Translations under genes and position numbers: made by a program
Origin: Methanothrix harundinacea 6Ac
Lineage (GTDB): Archaea; Halobacteriota; Methanosarcinia; Methanotrichales; Methanotrichaceae
Length of the DNA: 64,000 bases
Assembly (NCBI RefSeq): GCF_000235565.1
Contig: NC_017527.1
Location: forward strand, 1,550,001-1,614,000
Reading direction: 5' to 3'
The notes under the pieces: generated by a model
The model's database searches: none
What the model saw: the letters and a program-made list of their open reading frames with translations, nothing else
What the model was told of the DNA's origin: nothing
Shown here: positions 25,908 to 38,500 of the stretch, piece after piece
How the letters are laid out: every line of letters starts with the position of its first letter
Numbering within the stretch: position 1 is the stretch's first letter

Positions 25908-27974
25908 ATGGTAGATCTGTTCACGGAGGTTGCTGGCCGGGCGGAGGCGGAGGATAGAAGATACCTGATGGAGCACGAGGTGAAGGCCGTCCTCGAGGGG
26001 CTGGGGATCTCGACGACGGGGTCGGGGGTCGCCCGATCCGAAGAGGAGGCGGTCGGGATGGCGGAGGCTATCGGCTACCCCGTCGTCCTCAAGATCGCCT
26101 CCCCGGAGGTGGTCCACAAGTCCGACGCCGGCGGGGTGAAGCTGGACCTGAAGGGGCCCGAGGAGGTGGGGAGGGCCTACGCTGAGATGGTGGAGGCGTT
26201 CCGAGGAAAGGAGATCTTCGGGGTCTCCGTCCAGAGGATGGCCCCGCCGGGGACCGAGGCGATCGTGGGGGTCGCCCGGGACCCCACCTTCGGCCCGATC
26301 CTGATGTTCGGCCTCGGCGGGATCTTCGTCGAGATCCTCCGGGACGTGTCGCTGCGGTCGATCCCCATCACCGAGGCCGACGCCGAGGATATGATACGGG
26401 GGATAAAGGGGCGGCCCCTCCTGGAGGGATACCGAGGCCGTTCCGCGGATATTCCGGCCCTCAAGGCCCTCCTTCTGGAGATATCCGACCTGGTGGTGAG
26501 ACACCCGGAGATCGGAGAGATGGACTTGAACCCCGTCATCCTCTACCCCGAGGGGTACGCCGTGGTGGACGCGAGGATCATCATCGGCGAGGTGCCCGAG
26601 CCATCCGCCGAGGCCCCTCCGAAGGTCCAGGACCTCCACGACCTCTTCTATCCGAGGAGCATCGCCGTCATCGGAGCCTCGGGGACGAGGGGAAAGCTCG
26701 GCTGGAACGTCTTCTGCAACCTGATCAACCACGACTTTCAGGGGGAGCTCTACCCCATCAACCCCCGGGCCGAGTCGATCATGGGGATAAAGGCCTACCC
26801 GCGGATCAGCGCCGTCAAAAAGCCGATCGACGTCGCCGTCATCCTCGTCCAGGCGTCGATGACCCCGGAGGTGGTGAAGGAGTGCTGCGACTCCGGCGTC
26901 AAGTACGTCATCGTCGAGTCGGCGGGCTTCGCCGAGATGGGGGAGGCGGGGCGGCGGATCGAGGAGGAGATGAAGGCGATCACCGACGCCTACGGCGTCC
27001 GGCTCCTGGGCCCCAACTGCTCGGGGATAATAAACACCCACTGCAGCATGGTCCAGTCGATCGGGATCGTCGACGCCCTCTCGAAGGGGAACATCGGCCT
27101 CATCTCCCAGGCGGGGGTCTGCGCCGCCGGGATGCTCTGGGGGCTGCGGCACATCATGGACTTCGGGATCGTGGCGACGATCGGAAATAAGCTCGACATC
27201 AACGAGACGGATATGCTGGAGGCTGTGAGCGCAGACGAGAACGTCGAGGTCGTCTGCATGTACCTGGAGTCGGTGAAAGGGGGAAGACGGTTCATCGACG
27301 CGGCCAGGAGGATAACAAGAGAGAAGCCGATCATCGCCCTCAAGTCCGGCCGGACCGAGGCGGGGAAGAGGGCGGTCGCTTCCCACACCGCCTCCATCGC
27401 CGGCGACGACCTCGTCTACAGCGCCGTCTTCTCCCAGGCCGGGGTGATCAGGGCGAGGGACTACGAGCACATGTTCAACCTGGCGAGGGCGGTCTCTAAG
27501 CAGCCCTTCCCCGAGAAGGACGGGGTCTTCATCATCACCTACGCCGGGTCCCTGGGGGTCATCTCCGCCGACGCCGTCATCGACGAGGGGATGAGGCTCT
27601 CGGAGCTGGAGCCCTCTCTCAAGGAGAGGCTGCTGGCCCTCCTGCCGGAGTACGTCGGCGGGACGAACCCCGTCGACTACACCTTCAGCATGGACGCCGA
27701 GACGGTGAAGAGGACGATCGAGATCGGGGTCGAGAGCGAGGACGTGGGAAGCTTCATCGTCATCCTCCAGGCGGAGATCCTCGGAAGCTACGTCGCGCCC
27801 CTGGGCGGAATCGACTATGGGGGCAAACCGATCATGGTCTGCGTCGCAGGAAAGGAGTTCGCCATGGAGGACGTCATCAAGATGGAGAACGCCGGGATCC
27901 CTGTCTATCAGACCCCCGAGCAGTGCGCCGACGCCATATCGGTGATGTACAGGCACTGGCAGTCTTCGAGATGA
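25908..27974 (+). CDS. ADP-forming acyl-CoA (acetate-CoA) synthetase, fused beta-alpha subunits
   Basis: 688 residues. The N-terminal ATP-grasp half is shown by EAIGYPVVLKIASPEVVHKS, DAGGVKLDL and DLNPVILYPEGYAVVDARII. Then comes the CoA-binding domain (FYPRSIAVIGASGTRGKLGW, YPINPRAESIMGIKAYPRIS) and ligase domain (GVRLLGPNCSGI, NIGLISQAGVCAAG). The phosphohistidine lies in VASHTASIAGDD. The order beta then alpha is the permuted arrangement seen in several archaea. It makes acyl-CoA reversibly with ATP, ADP and Pi; with iorAB in the same window, aryl-acetates are possible substrates. GAGAGGAAGA before ATG 25908 supports this start; ATG 25893 is also possible. Confidence 0.93.
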   Translation: MVDLFTEVAGRAEAEDRRYLMEHEVKAVLEGLGISTTGSGVARSEEEAVGMAEAIGYPVVLKIASPEVVHKSDAGGVKLDLKGPEEVGRAYAEMVEAFRGKEIFGVSVQRMAPPGTEAIVGVARDPTFGPILMFGLGGIFVEILRDVSLRSIPITEADAEDMIRGIKGRPLLEGYRGRSADIPALKALLLEISDLVVRHPEIGEMDLNPVILYPEGYAVVDARIIIGEVPEPSAEAPPKVQDLHDLFYPRSIAVIGASGTRGKLGWNVFCNLINHDFQGELYPINPRAESIMGIKAYPRISAVKKPIDVAVILVQASMTPEVVKECCDSGVKYVIVESAGFAEMGEAGRRIEEEMKAITDAYGVRLLGPNCSGIINTHCSMVQSIGIVDALSKGNIGLISQAGVCAAGMLWGLRHIMDFGIVATIGNKLDINETDMLEAVSADENVEVVCMYLESVKGGRRFIDAARRITREKPIIALKSGRTEAGKRAVASHTASIAGDDLVYSAVFSQAGVIRARDYEHMFNLARAVSKQPFPEKDGVFIITYAGSLGVISADAVIDEGMRLSELEPSLKERLLALLPEYVGGTNPVDYTFSMDAETVKRTIEIGVESEDVGSFIVILQAEILGSYVAPLGGIDYGGKPIMVCVAGKEFAMEDVIKMENAGIPVYQTPEQCADAISVMYRHWQSSR

Positions 27975-28193
27975 TCGCTGGACCTTCCGGGGGTCGGAGC
28001 CGATCGGATCCGGGGGGCAACTGCCCCCCAATCGAGAACCTCGGGCCCGATTCGTTCGGTCCCGATCGATCGGCTCCATCGACCGGACCGAAAGATGGGA
28101 TCCGTGGATCAGGCCTGGATATCCGCTTCTGCTGGTCACTTCGGCTTTACAGGTCTTTTACGTCCCACCGTCATATCTGTCCGATGGGCCGGG

Positions 28194-28679
28194 TCAATAC
28201 ATCTTCTGGACGTCCTGGGGCACCGTCCACTCTCCACCCTCGAAGACCTTCACGGAGGATCGGTTCGTTGCATACTCCATAGTTCGAGTCCAGTTCTTGC
28301 TGGACTGCAGAGTCTCCGGGTTGATCATCCTTCTGTACCTGGGGCTCAAGGCGGAGGCCGACTCGTTCCCCGTCGATAGGCTCGCTTTCGCCATCTCCTC
28401 GGCGAGCCCTCTCGCCACCTTCCCCAGGACGGCGGGGGCCTTCGAGGACCCTCCCAGAGACGCCGGAGTTCTGAAGATCTCCGAGCCGAAGTAGGGGTAA
28501 TACTGGCTGTAGTCGACCCTCGATGGCGCGCCCCCGGAGAAGAATATGGGGTCGGAGAAGTAGCTCCTCCACTCAGAGAGGCTGGGCCCGGTCCCGGGGT
28601 CGAGGTAGTCGCCGCCCGCCTCTCCAGCCGCCAGAAGAAAGGCAGCAGCGACTAAAATCGAAATACGGCTTGAAATCAT
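28194..28679 (-). CDS. Exported protein of unknown function
   Basis: 161 residues with a signal peptide (ISILVAAAFLLAAGEAGG). The mature part is rich in Ser, Tyr and Pro (SRVDYSQYYPYFGSEIFRTP) with N-x-S/T sites (GNES, KNWT, TNRS) and no cysteine. GAGAGTGATC seven bases before the ATG is a ribosome site. No family recognised; probably a cell-envelope component. Confidence 0.72.
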   Translation of the reverse strand: MISSRISILVAAAFLLAAGEAGGDYLDPGTGPSLSEWRSYFSDPIFFSGGAPSRVDYSQYYPYFGSEIFRTPASLGGSSKAPAVLGKVARGLAEEMAKASLSTGNESASALSPRYRRMINPETLQSSKNWTRTMEYATNRSSVKVFEGGEWTVPQDVQKMY

Positions 28680-28766
28680 ATCCAGATCACTCTCCCAGGA
28701 GGGGAGTTATCCCGGCTCCGATTTAAATTCTTTTCCCGGCAAATTACAGGATGATCTCCTCGCAGG

Positions 28767-29234
28767 TCACCGCCGCGAGATCCTCATGACGCAGCCCTCG
28801 TCCATCTCCTCGACCTCCAGGTTCATCCCCAGGTCGGCGAAGACCTTCCTCCAGTGGCTCTCGATGCAGGTCTTGCAGTGCTGCTTTGCGACGAGCCCCG
28901 CCCCCAGGCGGGCGAAGGCGTTGATCCCTTCCTTGATGGCGCACCTCTCCCGCCGGATCTCCGCCCAGCCGTCCCCCTCCTCCACCGAGACGGCGGAGCC
29001 GAAGAGGTTCTTGTCGTTGGTGGCGACGGCGATGGCGAGGTCCTTCGGCTCGGATATATCGAGCCTTTTGAAGGTGTCCGCCACCTGGTGGGCTCCCATA
29101 TCCTGGAACTCACGAAGACCCTTTTTGCCGAGCCGCTTTGCTACATAGCCGCTGCTTCCGTAGAAGCTTCCCAGCCACATCGCCACCACCCGCTGCTGGA
29201 TCTGCTCGACGGGGATCTCGGGAACGTCGGTCAT
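28767..29234 (-). CDS. Conserved-looking soluble protein, unknown function
   Basis: 155 residues, beginning MTDVPEIPVEQIQQRVVAMW and ending EVEEMDEGCVMRISRR. Distinct features are AIAVATNDKNLFGSAVSVEE, RERCAIKEGINAFARLG and AKQHCKTCIESHWRKVFADL, with cysteines and histidines (C, HCKTC, H) that could bind metal or a cofactor. The layout recalls small cofactor-binding proteins of methanogens, but I do not recognise a family. It is divergent from the giant surface gene. Confidence 0.7.
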   Translation of the reverse strand: MTDVPEIPVEQIQQRVVAMWLGSFYGSSGYVAKRLGKKGLREFQDMGAHQVADTFKRLDISEPKDLAIAVATNDKNLFGSAVSVEEGDGWAEIRRERCAIKEGINAFARLGAGLVAKQHCKTCIESHWRKVFADLGMNLEVEEMDEGCVMRISRR

Positions 29235-29548
29235 GATGGCGGTTCGGACGGGAGGTGATATAACCCTTCCGAGGGGCCAGGGGGGCGACCTTCTCCGCCG
29301 CCGTCGGCCTCGTTAGTAAGGCTTATTGTTGTCTTATGGCTCTGATAGTAAACATAATAGTTAACTATAGTCTATTTGTACATAAGTTAAGCGGCGATAG
29401 TTATCGATATCTTCAAAATTTATAGACAATATTATAATATAATCAATAAAGATCGTCGGGAATGCTTAAATAGTTTCCGAGGAAAAATTGCCAAGGTAAA
29501 ATCTTCTGGAGGATCCGGAAGGAAGGCGGCCGGGCAGGGAGGGAGAGG
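29235..29548 (+). promoter_or_regulatory. Long AT-rich promoter region of the giant surface-protein gene
   Basis: An AT-rich tract unlike the flanks. Two TATA-like elements are seen: AAATTTATAG at 29416-29425 and GCTTAAATAG at 29465-29474. The second would start a message of about 50 untranslated bases. GGGAGGGAGAGG directly before ATG 29549 is the ribosome site. Confidence 0.55.
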
Positions 29549-32500
29549 ATGGCAAAAAAATCGACCGAAGGATCGAGATTATATAATCATGGAGAATCGG
29601 ATAAAGATCATCTTTTTCATCTAAATAAAATTACGATTCCCACCAACAACCTCAGATATATTTTTAATTCATTGATACGTAAGGGCCCGGGAAGGGCCTC
29701 CACCCTTCTCATCCTGGCCCTCATCTCCTTCGCCTCCATAACGGGTGCCTTCGCCGCCCTCAGCGGGAGCGTCATCGCCCCCGCCTCCGTCAACATCTGC
29801 GAATCGACGGGCTTCGTCGTATACATAAACAACACCGGAACGACCCCAGAAAACGACATCCTCCTCAACGTCACCATCCCTTCCGGCTTCTCTTACGACG
29901 ACGGAACCACCGTCATCACCTTCCCCAACGGCTCATCGAATCAGGACCCCCAGATCAAGGGTGGAGGGGCGTATCTGGAGTGGAACCTGACGGATATAAT
30001 GAGCACAGAGACGGGCGTCGTCCTGAACGAGATATTTCCTAACCCCATCGGCGTTGAGACGAGCAACGAGAGCTTCGAGCTCTACAACGCCGGCGCTAGC
30101 CTCGTCAACGTCAGCCAGTGGTACATCAAGGACGCAGCCGATCACACCGTCCAGATCGGACCGAACGTCATATCCGGGAGCTTGAACCTGCCCCCCGGAG
30201 GCTTCCTCTGGGTGAGGATACCGGGGCAGTCGATCCTCAACACCGGCGGCGACACGGTGAGGCTCTTCGACGGCTCGAACGTCCTGGTTGACAGCGTCAC
30301 CTATCCCGACTCAGCCAGCCACGAGGGTCAGAGCTGGGCTTCCATGCCCGACGGCTCTGAATGCTGGTCCTGGAGGAGCTCCTCCCTGGGGGCGACGAAC
30401 GGCGACCTCGCCGCCGGCGAGCGGATCCGCCTCGATTTCAACCTCACCGCCGGCTGCGCCACCCCTTCGGGGGGGCGGATCAGGGACGAGGTCATCTATC
30501 AGGGCGGGTCTGTCACCCGGTCGTCCAACTCGATCCTGGTGAAGCAGGGCTTTTTGAAGGTGGCCAAGACCCCCACCGTCGTCGAGGCGGGGGCGGGGGA
30601 CGTAGTCAACTGGACGATCACCGTCGAGAACACCGGCCTCGGCCCCGCCTTCAACGTCCGGATGAACGACACCCTCTCCTCGGGGCTGAACCTCCTCAGT
30701 ATAGACTCGCCTGGTGGCGGGCTGAACTGGAGCTACGACGTCATACCTCCCGGGGGGGTGGAGGTCGTAAACATATCGGTGAACGTCACCGCCTGTGAGG
30801 ACCTCTTCAACCGGGTGAACGCGAGCTGGGGGTGCGATGGCTCCCCATGCCAGGAGACCTACGCCAAGGCGAGCGTCAAGTTCGTCCCCCGGGATCCGGA
30901 TCTCGAGTACACCGTGAGCCCGATGGTCGTCCCCTACTGCGGGAGGGTCCCGGTCTACGTCAACGTCACCAACGAGGGGGCGGGCGGGATCACCGAGCTA
31001 CAGCTCCGCTTCGCCGGGATCTCCGCCGACTACGCCGTCACCAACGTCTCCGGTGCCACCTTCTATCCGGCAAACGAGACCTTCTTCATCGGAAGGGTCC
31101 CCGCCGGGGAGTGGAAGAACTTCACCTTCGACTTCGGGATGGCCTACGGTGCTTGCGGCGCGGCGGGCGCCTCCGGCACCATCACCATATATCCTTTCCA
31201 CTGCGACGACTGCGCAAATCCGTGGTACCCGCCGGTGAGCCTTGAGTCCTACTCGATGGACGGATCGACGATCCCCTCGATATCGGTCTCCAAGACCGCC
31301 AACAGATCGGTGATTTATCTGGGCGAGGAGGTGGAGTTCGACCTGGAGGTGACCTACACCGCCGGCTCCTGCGGCGAGAATACCACGAGGACGATCGTCG
31401 ACTCTTATCCATCGAACTTCCTGGTCATCGACTCCGCCGGAGGGGTGAACGACTCTGGGAACCGGACCATCACCTGGGCGGACCAGCTCCTGGAGGACGG
31501 AGTCACCTGGAATAAGACTATCAGGCTCTCGGCGGATCGCGATGCTGCTGCCTGCGACTGTGGAGGGCAGGTGACGAACGCCCTTTCGGTATCCCAGGGA
31601 GAGGACTGCTGCGGATGCAACATCTCCGGAAGCTCGTCGGCGGATGTAGTGGTAGTCTGCATCAACGAGACGGTCTTGGCCTCGTCGAACAAGACGGCGA
31701 CCCCGGTTCCCCAGGAGAACTGCAGGAACGTCACCTACACCACCACCTACACCTTCGCCGACTCCATCGGCTCCCTCAACTGGACCGGGATCAACTTCAC
31801 CGAGCTTGGAGGAAACGGCCAGCTCTTCCCCGACGGTAACACAAGCGGAACGGCCACTTTCACCGTAAACGACTCCTGCAGCGTAGATCAGACGATTACC
31901 ATAGAAAGCCCCAAGAACCTCGGCTTCCTCAACGGGGCCTGCGGACCCCTGGGAGGCGGCACTGTACTGGTGGTGACGTACACCCTGGGCCAGCCGGATA
32001 TCTGGTCAGGGTACGACTGGTCCCGTCTCTGCATCGAAGGGTACGGGACGGAGTGCGGAGGGGACGGCTGCCTCTACGAGGCGGCGCCCGTCACCGTCAG
32101 CCAGGCCGACTACTCCATAGGGATCTCGGGGGTCCCGACGAGGCTCGACGTATGCCAGGAGTTCAACGTCACCATATCCGTCAGCAAGGGGAGCCCCAAT
32201 GAGGATCCCAAGTGGATCGGCCACGATATGTACGTCGTCTACAACGACGAGAACTACAGGTACATCGGCAATGCCACCATCAGCGGGATCACCAACTACG
32301 TCAGCCCAAGCCAATCCGATCTCGTCGGATCTTTCGAGCCTACCCGCGTCGGAAACAACCTCACCTGGCGCCTCGGCGCCAACATCAGCCGCGGCGGGAC
32401 TATCACCTTCCCCGTAGAGAAGAGGTGCCCGGACGGGGGCGTAATGACCGCCCGCCTCAACTACACCGACAACTGCGGCAAACTCGTTGAACGCCCTGCC

Positions 32501-35500
32501 TCGGCGACGCCGTCCCTCATCCTCTCTGGAAACATCATCATCCAGAAGAACCCGGAGGTGATCTTCGCCCTGGAGAAGAACGCCAGCTGGAAGATCTACG
32601 TCACCAACACCGGGTCGGGGACCGCCTACAACGTGACGGTGAACGATACCCTGGACTCCGACCTCTCTTACGTCAGCTCCAGGATCGACGGCTCCGCGGA
32701 CCCGGCCAATACGACGGTCGTCGACGCCAACCACGTCCTCTGGAGCCTCGGGGATATGCCGCCGAAGAAGCAGCGGGTCATCGAGATGGACGCCACCCTC
32801 GTCGGCTGCGAGAACCTCAACAACCGCGTCCAGGCGGTCTGGGGCTGCGGCGACGAGGAGTGTCAGACCCCCGTCACCGACTCCTCCGTCGTCCTCCTCG
32901 TCGACGGCCAGCTTCTGATATCAAGACACGACGCCGAGCCGATAGACGACTGCGGCGACAACTCTTCCTTCCTCATCGTGGTGAGGAACGGCGCCGGCCC
33001 CACCCTCTACAACGTCAGCGTAAAAGAGGCCCTCCCGGCGGGGATCGAGTACGTCCCCGGATCATCCCAGGTGGCTGGAGGTTCTACGACCTCGACGAAC
33101 TTCTCGGGCGGCGACCTGGAATGGAGGTTCGACCAGCCCGAGGGCTGGCCCCCAGGAAAGAGCGTCACCATCACCTTCGACGTCAACGTCACCTCCGACC
33201 CCTGCGAGTTCGTCGGAGGCGAGGCCGTCGTTCAGGTGAACTACACCACCCCCTGCGGCGCCGCCGGAGCTTCCATCAAGAGCGAGATCCTGGTGGAGGA
33301 GACCGACCCCCACGTCAGCATCACCAAGACGCCAGAGCTGACGCGGGCTGGGTTCGGGAGGATTGTGACCTGGACGATTTATCTCTACAGCAACGGGGGC
33401 GACCCCGCGACGAACGTCACCCTCTTTGACCTCCTCCCCGAAAATACAGTCTATGTCTCTGCGACGCCGGAGCCCAACGATACCGATCCCCTCCGGTGGG
33501 ACTTCGGGACCCTCAACTTCGGCGAGTCCCGGACCGTCACCCTGAACGCTAACGTCACTTACCAAATAGCAGAATCCGAGAACAACGCCACCGTCTTCTG
33601 GGGATGCTGTCCTGACGACATGGGGATGGAAAGCGACGTGGCGTTTCTGAGGTCGGACCCGTTGATCACCCTCTCCAAGGATCACGGCTACATCGACACC
33701 TGCGGTGGAAACTTCACCATCACCATCAATAACAACGGCTCTGCCGCCTACACCCCTCGGGTCGAGGAGGTCCTGCCCGTCGGGTTCGTATACAAGGCGG
33801 GTTCGGCAATCATAGCGAGCGACAACGAGAGCCATACCTTCGTCGACGAGCCGGCCTTCGACTACTCTCTCGTCAACGGGACGGTTATCTGGGACGAAAG
33901 TAACATCGACTTGGTCCAGCGGATCGAGACTATAACGATCAGCTTCGAGGTGGAGAGCTGCGCCACGTGCTGCAACGTCTCCGTCACTCCGAACTCAAAC
34001 CTCGTCTACTTCAACTACACCAACAGGTTTGGTGACCCCCGATCGAAGAACTTCTCCCAAGCTATCGCCCCGAAGCTGGCGGTCCTGGAAGTCGAGAAGA
34101 CGCCTCTGAATCAGACGATCGGCGGGTCTGCTCAATGGACGATAAAGGTGACCAACTCGGGGAACAGTGCCGCCTACAACGTGACGGTCATCGACATCCT
34201 CGGAGACGGCTTTGTGGGCGTGGCCGAGGGGGATGGAAATAAGACCGCCGACGATCCCACCTCCGGCTATACCACCATAAGATGGACGAACCTCACCATT
34301 CCCGTCGGAGGGACCTGGGAGAGAGGGCTTACGGCCTCCGGCATATCCTCAGGGAGCCTCCTCAACAACGCCTATGTCTTCGGGACCTGCGAGAACGGCT
34401 GCATCTACAGCCAGGACGATGACGCCGCCTACACCGCCAGGATAAACATAACCAAGGACCCCGATTCGGTGGAGACGATCGGCGGGTTTGCGAACTTCAC
34501 GATCCGGGTGGAGTACTGGGGCGAAGGCGAGAATTACAACAACACCAGGATCGTCGACACCCTTCCTGCGGGGCTGAAATATGATAGCTATCAGTGCGTT
34601 AATGATACTAAGAACGAAGGGTGCGGGACTTTAGACGTCACCGGCAACGTCGTCACCTGGGATCTGGGCAACTTCACGGGTAGCAGGATCATCGAGATCA
34701 ACCTCAGCACCATCGTCGAGAACGTCATCGCAAATCAGAACGGTACGATCCTGGTGAACCGGGTCAGGTCCCTCCACGAGGACGAGAACGGGACGGTCTT
34801 CGAGGATGGTGACGAGGCGAAGGTGACGGTGGTGGAGCCGGACCTCTCGATCGAGAAGACCCCCGACCCGTCGGGTATAGTCGTCGCCGGCGGAGAGGTC
34901 AGGTATACGATAAGGGTAACTCATACCGCCGCCAGTGCATCGGACGCCTTCGACCTGGTGATCAACGATTCGATCCCCAGCGGCCTCGCCTTCGTCCCAG
35001 GATCGAACACCTCATCCCTTACGACTTCCTTTTCGCAGACGGGCCAGAACCTCAGCTGGACCCTCTCAAGGCTGAACCTGACGGGCGCGAACTCCGTCCT
35101 CCTCACCTACAACGTGACCGTCGACCTGGACGTTTTGGGCAACACGACCCTATTGAACTTCGCAAACGTCACCTGGACGAGCACTTCAGGAGCGAACCCT
35201 AACGAGCGTACTGGCAACGGGACGGGTCCAAACGACTACTTCAGGAACGCCTCGGCACCAGTATCGGTCGAGAACTCGACGACGGTGATCAAGCTTCCCG
35301 ACGATCTCCGGTTCCGTACGATCGGCGAGTCGGTCAACTACACGATCGAGGTCGACCTTCCCAACGCCACCGTTGGGGACCTCTGGGTTAACGACACTCT
35401 GCCATCGGGCCTCATCTACAACACGACTAGCCTCGTAGTCTTAGACAAGTTCGGATCCGTCCTCACCCCGACGGAGACGTTGAGCGACCCGAACGACGGC

Positions 35501-38500
35501 ACCTCGACGGTCTTCATCAACTGGTCGTTTGGCACCTTCAACAACTCGGATGACCGAGACATCGTGATCACCTTCGACGCGATCGTTGCGAATGTCGCGG
35601 CAAACCAGGACGGCCGGACCATCGGCAACAACTCGGCCTCTTACAGCTGGCTCGACGGGTCGGGCGTCCGCCATACGGGCACCGACGAGTCGGGTGAGGT
35701 CGAGATCGAAGAGCCCGACCTTGACATAACGAAGACGTTCAGCCCCGCGGGCCCCTTCAGCGTCGGCGACACGATCCATTACGAGATCAACGTGACGAAC
35801 TCCGCCCCGAGCCGCCGTACGGCCTTCGACCTGGTGATCACCGACGAGATCCCGGTCGGTTTGAGCTACGTCAACTCATCGGACTCTGGGGTCTATTCCG
35901 GTTCCAACCGGACTGTCACCTGGACTTTCGCCAGCCTCGCCCTCGACTCCTGGCTTAAGGTAACCTACAACGTGACCGTCGACCTGGACGTTTTGGGCAA
36001 CACGACCCTATTGAACTTCGCCAACGTCACCTGGACGAGCACTTCAGGAGCGAACCCTAACGAGCGTACTGGCAACGGGACGGGTCCAAACGACTACTTC
36101 AGGAACGCCTCGGCACCAGTATCGGTCGAGAACTCGACGACGGTGATCAAGCTTCCCGACGATCTCCGGTTCCGTACGATCGGCGAGTCGGTCAACTACA
36201 CGATCGAGGTCGACCTTCCCAACGCCACCGTGGGGGACCTCTGGGTTAACGACACTCTGCCATCGGGCCTCATCTACAACACGACTAGCCTCGTAGTCTT
36301 AGACAAGTTCGGAGCCGTCCTCACCCCGGCGGAGACGTTGAGCGACCCGAACGACGGCACCTCGACGGTCTACATCAACTGGTCGTTTGGCACCTTCAAC
36401 AACTCAGAGGATCGTGACATCGTTATCACCTTCGATGCGATCGTGGCCAACGTCGCTGCGAACCAGGACGGCCGGACCATCGGTAACAACTCGGCGGCTT
36501 ACAGCTGGCTCGACGGTTCAGGGGTCCGCCATACTGGCACCGACGACTCGGGGAAGGTCGGCATAGTCGAACCGGACCTATCCATCACCAAGTCGGTCGA
36601 GCCCTTCTCTGTGGTCAAGCTGGGGGACGAGGTCAGGTTCACCCTGGTCGTCAACCACACGGGCTTGAGCACCAGCGACGCCTACGATCTGGTCATCGAA
36701 GACGTCTTGCCTCTCGGCCTCACTTACGTATCCAACACCTCGACGCCGGAGGCGAACAGCTCGGCCTACCATCCGGGGAACAGGACGATCCGGTGGAGTT
36801 ACGACCGGCTTGAAGATCCCGGCGAGGTCGTTCTCACCTACAACGCCACCGTCGATGCCAGGCCGGAAGGCCTGATCTTCAGAAACTCGGCTGGCGTCAC
36901 CTGGACGAGCACTGTGGGCGAGAACCCCTACGAGCGGAACGGCAGCGGCACGGGTCCGAACGATTACATCGATTCGACGAGCATCGACGTCATATTCGCC
37001 GAGATTACTGTGGATAAGGTCGCCAACGTCTCTTCGGGCTCGACGAGCACCCGGGTCAACTTCACCATCACCGTCAACAACACCGGGAACGCCACGTTGA
37101 ACCCCGTGGTGGTGACCGACACCCTGCCCGTCGGCCTCGACGATCCGGTGCCGAGCGGAGATGGCTCAGCCTTTGGTAACGTCGTCGTCTGGAACCTGGG
37201 GCAGATGGACCCCGGAGCCTCGCGCGCCCTCTGGCTGACTGCCCACATCAACGGCTCCGCCTTCGGCAACCTGACCAACAAAGTATTCGTGGAGGGGAAG
37301 CCTGAGGAAGGCGGAAACGTCACCGGCAACGGTTCGGCGAACGTGACGGCCGTTGACGCCTCGATCAGCATCGATAAGATGGCGAACGTCACCTCCGGCT
37401 CGACGAGCACCCGGGTCAACTTCACCCTGGTCGTCAACAATACGGGGAATGCGACTCTCGATCCCGTAGTCGTCACCGACACTCTGCCGTTCGGCCTCGA
37501 CGACCCGTTGGCGAGCGGTGGCGGCACAGCCACCGGTAACGTCGTCGTCTGGAGCCTGGGTCCGATGGACTCCGGGGCTTCGAGGACTCTCTGGGTGACT
37601 GCCCACATCAACGGCTCCGCCTACGGCAACCTGACGAACCTGGCCTTCGTCGAGGGTAAGCCGGAGAAGGGGGACAACGTCACCGATGACGACTTCGCCA
37701 ACGTTACGGCCGTCGATGCCTCAATCAGCATCGATAAGATGGCGAACGTCTCCTCCGGCTCGGCTAGCACCAGAGTGAACTTCACGCTAGTCGTCAACAA
37801 CACCGGGAACGCGACCCTCGATCCGGTGGTGGTGACGGACACGTTGCCGTTCGGCCTCGACGACCCTGTGGCGAGCGATGGCGGCTCCACCTCCGGTAAC
37901 GTCGTCGTCTGGAACCTGGGTCCGATGGACTCCAGGGCTTCGAGGACCCTCTGGGTGACTGCCCACATCAACGGCTCGAGGTTCGGTAACCTGACGAACC
38001 TGGCCTTCGTCGAGGGTAAGCCGCAGAATGGCGACAACGTCACCGACGACGACTCCGCCAACGTTACTGCCGTCGATGCCTCAATCAGCATCGATAAGAT
38101 GGCGAACGTCTCCTCCGGCTCGACGAGCACCCGGGTCAACTTCACCCTCGTCGTCAACAACACCGGGAACGCGACTCTCGATCCGGTGGTGGTGACGGAC
38201 ACGTTGCCGTTCGGCCTCGACGATCCAATAGCGAGCGATGGCGGCTCCGCCTTTGGGAACGTCGTCGTCTGGAACCTGGGACGGATGGATCGCGGGGATT
38301 CGAGGACTCTCTGGGTGACTGCCCACATCAACGGCTCCGCCTACGGCAACCTGACGAACGTGGCCATCGTCGAGGGTAAGCCGGAGAAGGGGGACAACGT
38401 CACCGATGACGACTTCGCCAACGTTACGGCCGTCGATGCCTCAATCAGCATCGATAAGATGGCGAACGTCACCTCCGGCTCGACGAGCACCCGGGTCAAC

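Noticed and set aside
25860-28139. A 759-codon open frame on the minus strand.
   Set aside because: It is opposite the well-supported acyl-CoA synthetase gene; its composition (Asp/Gly/Arg/His-rich, no motifs) is that of an antisense shadow in GC-rich DNA.
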